From: Microbulbifer litoralis
GTDB lineage: Bacteria; Pseudomonadota; Gammaproteobacteria; Pseudomonadales; Cellvibrionaceae
DNA length: 64,000 bases
NCBI RefSeq assembly: GCF_023634065.1
Contig: NZ_JALKCV010000013.1
Coordinates: 62,001-126,000, forward strand
Direction of reading: 5' to 3'
Shown: piece by piece, positions 8,097 through 16,885 of the stretch
Numbering within the stretch: position 1 is the first letter of the stretch
Layout: each line of letters begins with the position of its first letter
The notes under the pieces: model-generated
The model's input: the letters and a program-made list of their open reading frames with translations, nothing else
Told to the model about the DNA's origin: nothing
The model's database searches: none
Program-made: the position numbers and the translations under genes

Positions 8097-9251
8097 ATGA
8101 CTTATTTACGTAATATATTGTCTTCTATTTGGTACGGAAATCTCCATTTGCGGGACAGTGACAGGCAGAAATTGATTCTGGTTGTTATTTCCGTTGTCGG
8201 ATTCCTGGCGTGGCTGATTCCCCAGCCTATAATTTCTGACTTTCGTAGCATTGTCGAAGCGGATTCCGCACGGGTCTTCTATATGGCCAAAGACCTGGTG
8301 TTGGACAGTGTCTCTGCACCACTGGCCAGTATCCTGGTGGCTGGGTTGGTCGTGCGCGCGGTCTTTGTAATCCTGGTGGGCTGTGCGGATATGATCTTTT
8401 ACCGCCGCGTATCCGGACGACCATTTGATTACCAGGGCATGTTCAATATTTCCATGGTGAACCTGTTCCTGGTTTTCGGTGGCCTGTTTGCTTTTTTCAA
8501 CAGCGATATACAGAGCCTGCTCGAACACTACGATGAACTGGTGCAGAGCGTCCCCACGCTGATTGAGCTAAATGGCGTTGTGGCTCTCGTGGTTTCGATG
8601 TTGATCGGGGATTTCTGCTTTTACTGGTCTCACAGGCTATGCCACAACGTGCGTTTTTTCTGGAACCTGGGGCATATTTACCACCACCGTAACAGAAATC
8701 TGACACAGCTGACCTGTGCCATAGAGCCGACTTCCGTACTGTTGCAGGCTGCCGGTGGCCTGACCCTGGTTGTGTTGCCGCTGCTTTCGAAGCTTTTTAC
8801 CTCGAATATCCAAAACGCCGGCTGGGCCCTGGTTGTGGTCATGATTGTGGATGTTCTGGTCGACCCGTCCCACTCCCCGGTGCTCTATCGGATCGAGTCC
8901 CGCAGCCGCATTCTGAAATCGTTGCGATGGTTCTTTGTGACGGTCGGTGTGCACTACACGCATCACTCCCGGGAGGAAAAGCACAATATCCACTCGGGAT
9001 GTAACTTCGGGGCGCGACTGACCATCTGGGATCGCCTCTTCGGGACCTACCGGGAGCCGGACGACGAGCTTCCCGAAGCCGGCCTTTTCAGCGATACGGC
9101 AGATTATTGCATGAATCCAGTACGCTATATCTTACAGCCCTTTGTGCGGATGTCGGACGAGTTGAGAAGGAACAACATCATTCACTGGCCGATGATCCTG
9201 TTCGGGCCGACAACCTACCAGCCGCCAAATCAATCCCCTGTAAAGCCCTGA
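8097..9251 (+). CDS. fatty-acid hydroxylase/sterol desaturase superfamily membrane protein
   Basis: The 384-residue protein has several hydrophobic helices (about residues 24-42, 80-105, 115-135, 155-175 and 220-260) and the histidine clusters of the di-iron hydroxylase superfamily: SHRLCH, HIYHHRN, and VHYTHHSREEKHNIHSGCNFG followed by WDRLFGTY. These histidines bind two irons, and the family oxidises lipids at the inner membrane. The substrate is unknown. The start is supported by GGGAGG at good spacing. Base composition at the 5' end is lower in GC than neighbouring genes. It lies 87 bases before the LamB-type porin and may be cotranscribed with it; a role in starch use is not obvious. Confidence 0.85.
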   Translation: MTYLRNILSSIWYGNLHLRDSDRQKLILVVISVVGFLAWLIPQPIISDFRSIVEADSARVFYMAKDLVLDSVSAPLASILVAGLVVRAVFVILVGCADMIFYRRVSGRPFDYQGMFNISMVNLFLVFGGLFAFFNSDIQSLLEHYDELVQSVPTLIELNGVVALVVSMLIGDFCFYWSHRLCHNVRFFWNLGHIYHHRNRNLTQLTCAIEPTSVLLQAAGGLTLVVLPLLSKLFTSNIQNAGWALVVVMIVDVLVDPSHSPVLYRIESRSRILKSLRWFFVTVGVHYTHHSREEKHNIHSGCNFGARLTIWDRLFGTYREPDDELPEAGLFSDTADYCMNPVRYILQPFVRMSDELRRNNIIHWPMILFGPTTYQPPNQSPVKP

Positions 9252-9338
9252 TTGTGACCGGTGGTGAGCCCCGACAGCTTGTGGAGCATGTCCGGGCTGC
9301 CGCGTCTCCCTTCGTTTTCAGCAATCTCGGGTGTTGGT

Positions 9339-10565
9339 ATGGAACGCTGGTTTGCCGCTTTTCTGGTGTCTGCGCTGCTGTATTCCCCACAGACCTCTTC
9401 GGCGGAAGCCCTGGGGTTTTCCACCAGTGGTTATATCCGCTATGGCTACGGCCATACGCGCAACAGGAGCACGCATACCTGTTACCGGGCAAAGGGCGCG
9501 CACGGTGCTTCCCGGTTTGGCAACGAGTGCAATCAGTATATGGATTTCCAGCTGAAGCACGATTTGGGAAAAAAGGACGGTATCTACCTGCACAGTGAAA
9601 TTGGCTGGGATTTTTATGCTGAGGAAGGGAGGACGCTGGCACTGGTAAAACGGGATGAGCGCTTTTTGCAGTTGCATGGCCTGGGCGAGGTGAGCCTCTG
9701 GGCCGGGCGGCGTACCTATCGGCGCAAGGAGGCCCATTTACTGGATTTCAAGTATTCCAATCTCTGGGGAGAGGGATTTGGCTGGGAGGATGCTCCTTTG
9801 CTGCGTGGTCACTGGGCCTACGCCTACCTGTCCCGCCCCGCGGAAGAGGGCGACATCCATTCGCGACATATTACGCACGACTTCCGGGTCTACGACTTGC
9901 CGATCGATATTTTGCCCGTGCAGTCTGCCACTCTGGAATTATCCGCCAACTATGCCGAAATGAAACCAAAGCCAGGCTACTTCGACCGCCAAACCGGCTT
10001 CGAGGGATTTTCGCTCAATGCTGTGCTGGATCAGCAGTTCCGCCCGGGGGTGAGCCACAAGCTGTCGCTGCAGACTGGTTCCGGCGCCCTGGCTGATCTG
10101 GACTCCCGACTGTCGCTGCGTCGCGACAGAGAGGGGGACCCCATCTCCCCCGACAATTACAGAACAGTGCGGGTTGTCAGCGAATCCCTGATCGAGAACC
10201 TGGACCGCGCCTCGATAATGTTGACGCAGCTGTTTGAAAAGAGGTGGGTGCTCGGGACGCAGGATAGTGGTTTTACCTGGGGTAGCCTCGGCGGCCGGGT
10301 GAAGTTGTATCAATCTGATGCCATCAATTACGTACTGGATGGCTCTGTAGATTATGTCCGGGACGGCGAGGTGGGTGTCTCGTCGCTGGTAAAGAAACTG
10401 TCGGTTGCGTTGCAGTTTTCCCGCGGGCGCGGGTTTTACAATCGCCCGGCACTGCGTCTTTATGCCACCTATGCGGAACTCGACGATGATTATGCCCTGA
10501 CAACTAGGGAGGGCCTGTCGGAGTCGGGGGTCTCCTGTGGTATCCAGTTTGAAACCTGGTGGTAG
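9339..10565 (+). CDS. LamB/maltoporin-type outer-membrane carbohydrate porin
   Basis: The 408-residue product is counted from the ATG that opens a signal peptide (MERWFAAFLVSALLYSPQTSSAEA); the frame is open 26 codons further upstream from a GTG, but that extension hides the signal peptide. Mature-region blocks follow E. coli LamB: GYIRYGYG, SRFGNECNQYMDFQL (as in RLGNECETY), LWAGRRTYRRKEAHLLDF (as in WAGKRFYQRHDVHMIDF), and a terminal strand ending in aromatic residues (FETWW). It should form a trimeric beta-barrel for maltodextrins. Its place between glucokinase and the TonB receptor supports a starch role. Few gammaproteobacterial loci carry both a LamB porin and a maltodextrin TonB receptor side by side, as far as I recall. 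Confidence 0.85.
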   Translation: MERWFAAFLVSALLYSPQTSSAEALGFSTSGYIRYGYGHTRNRSTHTCYRAKGAHGASRFGNECNQYMDFQLKHDLGKKDGIYLHSEIGWDFYAEEGRTLALVKRDERFLQLHGLGEVSLWAGRRTYRRKEAHLLDFKYSNLWGEGFGWEDAPLLRGHWAYAYLSRPAEEGDIHSRHITHDFRVYDLPIDILPVQSATLELSANYAEMKPKPGYFDRQTGFEGFSLNAVLDQQFRPGVSHKLSLQTGSGALADLDSRLSLRRDREGDPISPDNYRTVRVVSESLIENLDRASIMLTQLFEKRWVLGTQDSGFTWGSLGGRVKLYQSDAINYVLDGSVDYVRDGEVGVSSLVKKLSVALQFSRGRGFYNRPALRLYATYAELDDDYALTTREGLSESGVSCGIQFETWW

Positions 10566-11013
10566 CCGGTATGCAGGCCGGAGCCTGTCCAAAGGTGGAC
10601 TCGGAGACACCCGCTGAGCTGCGGGGCGAAGGTGGCCCGGGTCGGGTGCCGGCAGTCAGTTGCGCCACCGGCTTTCCCCGGATGCCTCGCGCTGGCCTGC
10701 GAGGTTCTGTGCCGGATGGGGTCGCCGGAGGGGGGGGGGAGGGAAGCGGGGTTCCTTTCATCATTGCCCGGGGGAGGCTTTTATTTTCCCAGCGAGCAGA
10801 AGCTGAGACTTTTTTGCTCGTTGCGGCAGCGATCTGATTGTTTTCTGGACAGATGGCGGCTGTGAAATCATTATACGCAGCCTGGTCGGTACTGTGGCGG
10901 GTTGCGTACTGAAGGGGGAGAGAAAGTCTCTCCGGAGTTCGCCGCAGGCTGGGGGCCGGATCAGTGTGATCTGATAAAGTCTTTATAAAACAGTTGGTTA
11001 CGGTGCTGTATCG

Positions 11014-11035
11014 AACCGGGCTGCAGAGCCCGGTT
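11014..11035 (+). other. perfect stem-loop upstream of the TonB receptor
   Basis: Arms AACCGGGCT (11014-11022) and AGCCCGGTT (11027-11035) enclose GCAG. There is no T-tract, so it is not a classical terminator. It sits 11 bases before the MalT-like box. Function unknown; a leader structure or a second binding site are both possible. Confidence 0.5.
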
Positions 11036-11045
11036 GCTTCTCTCG

Positions 11046-11069
11046 CCTCCTCCCCCTCGGGGGAGGATG
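11046..11069. promoter_or_regulatory. putative MalT-like box pair upstream of the TonB receptor
   Basis: CCTCCTCCCC (reverse complement GGGGAGGAGG) at 11046-11055 faces GGGGAGGATG at 11060-11069. The first equals and the second matches 9 of 10 positions of the E. coli MalT box GGGGA(T/G)GAGG. The 18-mer CCCCCTCGGGGGAGGATG (11052-11069) recurs exactly at 36832-36849. The box ends 62 bases before the start codon. Binding is an inference. Confidence 0.5.
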
Positions 11070-11131
11070 TTATGGACAATGGGCGCTCATAGGATGCGAC
11101 TACTCACCATAACGATAAGTCCAGGGAGAAG

Positions 11132-13930
11132 ATGATGAGTCAATCCTATAAAGGCAAAGGGGTTTTCCGGCCCACTTTGCTGTCCGCTGCCGTAGCAGCC
11201 GTGAGTGTTTCATTGCCGGCTTTCGCTGCTGAAGAGGGCGTTTCCAACACCCTCGAAGAAGTAACTGTCACGGGCTTCCGCAAGAGTGTGATGGATGCCA
11301 TCGACACCAAGCGCGAAGCCACTGGTGTTGTCGAGGCTATATCCGCCGAGGATATCGGCAAGCTGCCGGACTCCTCCATCGCCGAATCGATCTCCCGCCT
11401 GCCGGGCCTGACCTCCCAGCGACTGGACGGCCGAGCGAGCCGCGTCAGCATCCGCGGCTTTGGTGAGAACGAGAGCGCCACTACCTTCAACGGCCGCGAA
11501 CAGGTCTCCATCGGCGACAACCGCGGCGTCGAGTTCGATCTGTATCCGTCCGAAATCATGAGCGGCGTGACGGTTCACAAGACGCCTACCGCCGATCTCG
11601 GTGCCGAGGGCATCGCCGGTGTGATCGATATGCAGTCGGTCAAGCCGCTGGATCGCGGCGAGCGCGTAATCAAGGTCAACAGCCAGTACGAAATGACCAG
11701 TTTCGACAAGCTGAACCCCGATGGTGAAGACAGTGGTCATCGCGCCACCCTGTCCTACATCGACCAGTTCGCCGACGACAGGATCGGTGTGGCGTTTGCC
11801 TACAACACCATGAGCTCGCCGAATCAGGAGGAGCGCTGGAATTCCTGGGGCTACCGCACCGATACGCCCGGACTGGAAGGCTACTCGGTATTGGGCGGTG
11901 CCAAGCCATTCGTGCGCTCTTCCGTACTGGATCGCGACAGTGCCATGCTGGTGCTCCAGGCCCAGCCCAATGACAGGTTGGACCTCACTTTCGATTCCCT
12001 CTACGTGGACTTCAACGATGAGAAGATCCTGCGCGGTATCGAAGTTCCCTTCGCCTGGGGGCAGGGTGAAGTAGTCGCCAACGAAATCGATGAAGCCACC
12101 GGTTTTGTGACCGACGGTACAGTGCTGGACCAACGCGTTGTGGTCCGCAACGATATGGAAAGCCGCGAGGCGAAGCTGAACTCCTTCGGCTTCAACGCCA
12201 AGTACGATGCCACCGACTCGCTGATTCTCGAGTTCGATGCCAGCCACTCCAAGGTCGAACGCAAAATCTGGAGTTTCGAGAGTTACTCCGGTACCGGCCG
12301 CGGCGACAGCCTGGGTGTGGGTGAGGATATCGGCTACACCTTCCGGTCCGGCAACACCGGGGCCCTGTTTACCCACCAGCTGGATTACAGCGACTGGGAC
12401 CTGATCAAGCTGGGCGGCCCGCTGAGCTGGGGTGCCAGCACCGCATTGAACAGCAAGTACGGCCTGGAAGAGGGGGACGTGCTCTATAACTCCGCCCAGG
12501 ACGGATTTATCAATGCACCGGAAATCGACGACGAACTGAGCACCTTCAAGCTCGCCGCCACGCAGATGGTGGATCTCGGTGTCGTCAACGAAATCTCCTT
12601 CGGGGTCTCCCACCGCGCGCGGGAAAAATCCAAAGACTCCAACGGCTACTACATGACCCTGGCCAATTTCGACGGTGAGTCCGAGGGGATGCTGACCGTG
12701 CCGGAAGAGTACCGCCTGGGTACCGTCTCCCTGGACTTTATCGGTATGGGGAACATGGTTGCGTATGACTCCGCCGGCCTGCTGGCTGACGGCTACTACG
12801 ACCTGCTCGATGAATCCCTCACCGGCATCCAGCACTTGACCAAATCCTTCACCGTGAGCGAGGACGTCACCGCGGCCTTCGCCCAGGCCGGCATCGACAC
12901 CGAGATCGCCGGCATGCCGCTGACCGGTAGCGTTGGTATGCGCTACGTCTACACCGACCAGCGCTCCGAAGGTTACGCCGGAACCGTCAATGCGGACGGG
13001 CTGGTTGAGGCCCTGGCTACCGATGTGAGCCACGACTACGATCACTGGCTGCCGAGTCTCAACCTGTCACTGGCGCTCGACGAGCAACAGACGGTGCGCT
13101 TCGGTGCCGCCAAGACCATCTCCCGCCCGCGCATGGACGAGATGAACGCGTCGCAGGAAGTGACCTACAGCCCTACCCCCAATGCAGACGGCTATTACTG
13201 GACCGTCACCGGCGGTAACCCGAACCTGGAGCCGAAGGAATCTCTGGGGCTGGATCTCACCTACGAAAACTACTTCAGTGATGAAGGCTACTTCTCCGTA
13301 GCTTACTTCTGGAAAGACCTGAAACAGTGGATTTTCGACGGCAACTACGAACTGGATATGAGCGGCGTTGCCGACCCGGCTACCGGCGAAGTGCCGGAGG
13401 AATCCCTGGCGTTTGCCAGCGGCAAGGTCAACGGCGGCGGTGGCACCCTGCAGGGCTATGAAGTGTCCGCCACCCTGCCATTCAACATGTTCAGCGAAGC
13501 ACTGGATGGTTTTGGTGTGATCGCCAGCCACACCGGTATCACCTCCGATGTGGAGGACCAGCACGGCAACGACTACGAGCTGCCGGGCCTGTCCGACCGC
13601 ATTGAGTCCCTGACCCTGTACTACGACAACTACGGTTTCTCCGCCCGCACCAGCGTGCGGAAGCGTTCCGACTTCAAGGGCGAAGTCTACGGTCTCGGTT
13701 TCGATACCACGCAGGTGGATGTACTGGGTGAGACCATTGTCGATGCGCAGCTCGGTTACGACTTTGGCGAGGCGGGCTTCACCGGCCTGGACGGCCTGTC
13801 GGTATACCTGCAAGGGACCAACCTGACCGATGAACCGTTCACGACCCTGAGCGGCGACAACGAACTGCAGGTTCGCGACTACCAGAGCTATGGCAAGACC
13901 TACCTGCTGGGCTTCAGCTACGAGTTCTAA
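11132..13930 (+). CDS. TonB-dependent outer-membrane receptor, probably for maltodextrins
   Basis: The 932-residue protein starts at tandem ATG codons (11132 or 11135) after AGGGAGAAG. It has a signal peptide ending at AFA-AEEG, a TonB-box-like stretch (EEVTVTG), a plug domain (about residues 45-165: SAEDIGKLPDSSIAESISRLPG, RVSIRGFGEN, SGVTVHKTPTADLGAEGIAGVIDM) and a C-terminal 22-strand barrel ending in ...YLLGFSYEF, the terminal aromatic residue typical of barrels. Receptors of this group (Caulobacter MalA type) import maltodextrins using TonB-ExbBD energy. The substrate call rests on its position among amylases. A strong terminator follows directly. Confidence 0.9.
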   Translation: MMSQSYKGKGVFRPTLLSAAVAAVSVSLPAFAAEEGVSNTLEEVTVTGFRKSVMDAIDTKREATGVVEAISAEDIGKLPDSSIAESISRLPGLTSQRLDGRASRVSIRGFGENESATTFNGREQVSIGDNRGVEFDLYPSEIMSGVTVHKTPTADLGAEGIAGVIDMQSVKPLDRGERVIKVNSQYEMTSFDKLNPDGEDSGHRATLSYIDQFADDRIGVAFAYNTMSSPNQEERWNSWGYRTDTPGLEGYSVLGGAKPFVRSSVLDRDSAMLVLQAQPNDRLDLTFDSLYVDFNDEKILRGIEVPFAWGQGEVVANEIDEATGFVTDGTVLDQRVVVRNDMESREAKLNSFGFNAKYDATDSLILEFDASHSKVERKIWSFESYSGTGRGDSLGVGEDIGYTFRSGNTGALFTHQLDYSDWDLIKLGGPLSWGASTALNSKYGLEEGDVLYNSAQDGFINAPEIDDELSTFKLAATQMVDLGVVNEISFGVSHRAREKSKDSNGYYMTLANFDGESEGMLTVPEEYRLGTVSLDFIGMGNMVAYDSAGLLADGYYDLLDESLTGIQHLTKSFTVSEDVTAAFAQAGIDTEIAGMPLTGSVGMRYVYTDQRSEGYAGTVNADGLVEALATDVSHDYDHWLPSLNLSLALDEQQTVRFGAAKTISRPRMDEMNASQEVTYSPTPNADGYYWTVTGGNPNLEPKESLGLDLTYENYFSDEGYFSVAYFWKDLKQWIFDGNYELDMSGVADPATGEVPEESLAFASGKVNGGGGTLQGYEVSATLPFNMFSEALDGFGVIASHTGITSDVEDQHGNDYELPGLSDRIESLTLYYDNYGFSARTSVRKRSDFKGEVYGLGFDTTQVDVLGETIVDAQLGYDFGEAGFTGLDGLSVYLQGTNLTDEPFTTLSGDNELQVRDYQSYGKTYLLGFSYEF

Positions 13931-13958
13931 TCCAGCCGGTTAGTGCCGCAATTGAAAG

Positions 13959-13992
13959 GCCCCTGCAATCCGGTATTGCAGGGGCTTTTTTT
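13959..13992 (+). terminator. rho-independent terminator after the TonB receptor gene
   Basis: Perfect 11-bp stem, arms GCCCCTGCAAT (13959-13969) and ATTGCAGGGGC (13975-13985), loop CCGGT, then seven T (13986-13992). It lies 29 bases after the stop codon. Confidence 0.95.
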
Positions 13993-14074
13993 GTCGATCG
14001 CGATAGGCCGTACAAGCGGGCAGACCGCTGTCGCGGACCAATCACTTCCGGCTTGTCGCGTTAAGGAGGGAGCC

Positions 14075-14578
14075 ATGAGCCAGAAACCAGTCGCTGTATT
14101 CCTGTACTATCTGCACAAGCTGTCCGCTCTCTCGGAGCGAGCCCGGGACATGGATGATGGTGAATTGCTGCAGGCGCGGCTTGCGCCGGAAATGTTTCCG
14201 CTGGGACAACAGATAACCACTGCGGTCAGCTTTGCTCCGAGAACCCTGTGCCCGTTGGCAAAATTGGAGGTGCCGGACCTGGGCTGCGCCGGAACCTTTG
14301 CCGAAATCCGCGCGCTGATCCAGCGCACGGAAGATTTTATCCGGCAGATTCCGGAGTCGGCGTTTGCCGACTTTGAAGCGCGGGAGGTGACTGTGACAGC
14401 CGGCTTCGCTGAACGGGTATTCACCGGCGATGACTTCCTGGACCTGTATGGGGTGCCGAACTTCCTGTTTCACTATGCGATGGCTTACGCAATACTGCGG
14501 GCCGCGGGTATCCCGGTGGGAAAAGGGGATTTCGACGGTTTTCACGAATACCCGGTGGGCTTCAGTTTTCCTGCCTGA
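14075..14578 (+). CDS. DUF1993-family protein
   Basis: The 167-residue protein starts at an ATG preceded by the strong ribosome site AAGGAGGG. It shows the DUF1993 pattern: an N-terminal LYYLHKLSALSERA helix, LAPEMFPLGQQITTAVSFA, a central TFAEIRALIQRTEDFI stretch, and a C-terminal LPNFLFHYAMAYAILR-like helix (here VPNFLFHYAMAYAILRAAG) followed by a short GKGDFDG tail. The family has a DinB-like helical bundle fold; no enzymatic role is established. It is probably cytoplasmic, having no signal peptide. It is transcribed toward the GH13 gene that follows on the other strand, and its relation to starch use is not evident. Confidence 0.85.
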   Translation: MSQKPVAVFLYYLHKLSALSERARDMDDGELLQARLAPEMFPLGQQITTAVSFAPRTLCPLAKLEVPDLGCAGTFAEIRALIQRTEDFIRQIPESAFADFEAREVTVTAGFAERVFTGDDFLDLYGVPNFLFHYAMAYAILRAAGIPVGKGDFDGFHEYPVGFSFPA

Positions 14579-14603
14579 GCCCACAGGAGCCCGGGAGGAG
14601 GTA

Positions 14604-14651
14604 TTTGCGACGAGGGGAACTCCACACAGGTATGGAGAGTTCCCCCGCAAA
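14604..14651. terminator. long imperfect hairpin between convergent genes
   Basis: TTTGCG (14604-14609) pairs with CGCAAA (14646-14651), and GGGGAACT (14614-14621) with AGTTCCCC (14638-14645). It lies between the DUF1993 stop and the GH13 stop. No T-tract is present, so its use as a bidirectional terminator is only probable from position. Confidence 0.5.
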
Positions 14652-14663
14652 CGACAGACTGGA

Positions 14664-16520
14664 TCAGCGCTCCCGGTTTCTGACCAGGATCAGGCCATCC
14701 AGGGCGCCGATGGTTATACCGCTGGATTGGCGGTCGACAGGCTGCGCCTTTTTGTCCAACGCATTCTGCCAGCTTGAGTTTTCCAGCATCTCTGTCGAAA
14801 TGGTCTGCTGCCGGGGGGCATTGTTCAATATCACCAGAACCTCGTTGCCGCGATACTTGCGTCGATAGCCATAGAGCTGGCGCTTATCATCAATCAGCAC
14901 GGGCTTGAAATTGCCCAGCTGTAGCGCCGGGTTCTCGTTGCGGATCCGAATCAGTGCGCGGTAGTGAGACAGCAGGTCCGCGTTGACGGCCACTTTGTCG
15001 GGCGAGCGCTTGCCGCCATCGGGCAGGTAAATTTCGTCTTCGTACTCGATGTCGGGCCAGATCATCGGCTTGCGCGAGTCCGGGTCATTTGCGCCCCACA
15101 TGCCCACTTCATCACCGTAATAGATCATCGGAGCTCCCACGTAGGTCATCTGGAAGATGGTAAAGAGCTTCTGTAGCTGGATCTCATCCTGGTTGGGTTT
15201 CCTGACAGAGTAATCGGGGTTATTGCCAGCCTGCGACTTCGTGAAGTAATCGCCCCAGTCCCTGAAGTTGCCTATTCCGCGGTTGACGATGTGCGAGCCG
15301 ATCCGGTTGGAGTCGTGACTGCCAAACAGGTTTTGCACGACGTAGGCGACACCCTGCGGGTAGAGTCCCCTGAGCTCGGCCAGTTTCCGGTTGAACTCAC
15401 TGACACTGATATCGGTATCGGCGGGATTGAAGAAGAACTCCGCTGCGGCAAAGGCAAAGTTGTAATTCATCTCGCCGTCGAACTCGTCACCCTGGAAGTA
15501 GGGCTTTACCTTTTCGGGCTTATCGACGATCTCTGCGGTCAGGTAGGCCTGGGGATTGATCGATTTTACGTGGCTGCGCCAGGCTTTCCAGAAGTTGTGA
15601 TGCACATCGTAAGCGACGTCCAGCCGCCAGCCATCGATGCCGTGCTCGATACCCTCGCCTTTCGGATTCATCCAGCGCCTGGTTGCGGCAAATACGTACT
15701 CTCTCGGGCCTGCTACCAGCCCGTTTTCATCTTCCCTGAATTCGGGCAGGGACTCCACGCCAAACCAGCCGGAGTACTTGAATTTCGTCCCTTTCTGTTC
15801 ATTGCGGAAAGACTCCACCATGAACCAATCCCTGTAGGGAGACTTCTCCTGGTATTTGAGCAGGTTCTGGAAGGCGAAACTCTCGGTGCCCATATGATTG
15901 AACACACCGTCGAATATGATCCTGATACCGCGTTTATGGGCTTCGTCGATCAGCTCCAGTGCCAGCTCATCGGCGCTCGTCCAGACCCAGGTCGAGGGAT
16001 CCAGCGGGTTTTCGCCGGCCATCAGTTTCCGGTCGCCCTTGGGGTCCGGCCCGAAATTGGGGTCGATATGGTGGTAGCTGGCGCCGTCATACTTGTGCAG
16101 CGAGGGGGAGTCGAAGACCGGATTCAGGTAAATCGCATTGATACCGAGGTCGCTCACGTAGTCGAGCTGATCGATGATCCCCTGGAGGTCGCCGCCGTAA
16201 CGGCGCCGCAGCAGGTGTTTCCAGAGCTCCGGCTCGCCGTTGGCTTTTTCGTAGGGCTGCAGCCGATACCAGTCGCTGCCCCAGGGGTGAATCTGCCATT
16301 CCCTGGGCGGCTCCTGCGGATCGGCGCCGAGTATATCCTTCATCTTTGGGTCGTTGGAGGAATCGCCATTGCGGAAACGCTCGGGAAAGATCTGGTACCA
16401 GACCGCCCGCTTTGCCCATTGCGGTACGAACTCATCGCCGTCTTGGGCGCTGGAAAGCTGGGTACTGCCGAGCATGGCAGCGGACAGGGTTATCGCAGCA
16501 AGCCGTTTTATATTCTTCAT
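14664..16520 (-). CDS. periplasmic GH13 alpha-amylase family enzyme (neopullulanase/maltodextrin hydrolase-like)
   Basis: The 618-residue protein has a signal peptide (MKNIKRLAAITLSAAMLGSTQLSSA-Q). The catalytic barrel starts with WAKRAVWYQIFPERFRNGD. A short domain-B insertion precedes IIFDGVFNHMG, GIDGWRLDVAYD with nucleophile Asp301, LTAEI with Glu330, and FGSHDSNR with Asp403; a C-terminal beta domain follows. The block order and the inserted DPQEPPREWQIHPWGSDWY region resemble the cyclomaltodextrinase/neopullulanase group, but no starch-binding N-domain is present. It should cut alpha-1,4 bonds in maltodextrins or pullulan fragments in the periplasm. The gene is monocistronic and convergent with the DUF1993 gene. 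Confidence 0.88.
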   Translation of the reverse strand: MKNIKRLAAITLSAAMLGSTQLSSAQDGDEFVPQWAKRAVWYQIFPERFRNGDSSNDPKMKDILGADPQEPPREWQIHPWGSDWYRLQPYEKANGEPELWKHLLRRRYGGDLQGIIDQLDYVSDLGINAIYLNPVFDSPSLHKYDGASYHHIDPNFGPDPKGDRKLMAGENPLDPSTWVWTSADELALELIDEAHKRGIRIIFDGVFNHMGTESFAFQNLLKYQEKSPYRDWFMVESFRNEQKGTKFKYSGWFGVESLPEFREDENGLVAGPREYVFAATRRWMNPKGEGIEHGIDGWRLDVAYDVHHNFWKAWRSHVKSINPQAYLTAEIVDKPEKVKPYFQGDEFDGEMNYNFAFAAAEFFFNPADTDISVSEFNRKLAELRGLYPQGVAYVVQNLFGSHDSNRIGSHIVNRGIGNFRDWGDYFTKSQAGNNPDYSVRKPNQDEIQLQKLFTIFQMTYVGAPMIYYGDEVGMWGANDPDSRKPMIWPDIEYEDEIYLPDGGKRSPDKVAVNADLLSHYRALIRIRNENPALQLGNFKPVLIDDKRQLYGYRRKYRGNEVLVILNNAPRQQTISTEMLENSSWQNALDKKAQPVDRQSSGITIGALDGLILVRNRER

Positions 16521-16885
16521 CTTTAACTTCTCTTCTGTGGGCCTGTGTCAATGCAAAATAAAACCTGGAAGGGATCTGCGCAGGAGCTGGTCGCAGGCGG
16601 CAACCGGGTATGAAGCGGGGCTGTGGCTCTTGCGATAACAGCTTCCAAGGGTCTCGGTGTAATAACCTGCCAGTATCCACCAGAAGGTCGGCTGTTGCGT
16701 CAGCCCCATACGGGGAGTAGGGAGAGCCGCCGGGTGGACCGGCGGTTAAAAGGAGGGCAGGTAAATCAGCGCTGTTCGACTGAGTCCACTTTTTGAGTCA
16801 GACGCTGGCTCTGAACTTTGTCACTATCGGGATCGCCCGTTTCGACCGATGCTTTGGGGCTTGGTTGCCCCCGCAACCGGGGTTT
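16521..16885. other. intergenic region upstream of the GH13 gene
   Basis: The 365 bases contain no supported gene. GGGGAGTAGG at 16712-16721 differs from the MalT box consensus at one position but stands alone. Inverted repeat GGTTGC/GCAACC at 16863-16878 lies next to the end of the FG-GAP gene; its adjacent T-run is on the wrong strand for a terminator of that gene. Confidence 0.5.

Larger units (their letters stand above)
10566..11131. other. intergenic region upstream of the TonB receptor
   Basis: The 566 bases contain no supported gene. A perfect 9-bp stem-loop AACCGGGCT/AGCCCGGTT lies at 11014-11035, and the GC-rich inverted box at 11046-11069. AGGGAGAAG directly precedes the ATG of the receptor. 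Confidence 0.65.

Noticed and set aside
16863-16885. hairpin GGTTGC/GCAACC as terminator of the FG-GAP gene
   Set aside because: The T-run next to it is on the plus strand, whereas the gene is on the minus strand.
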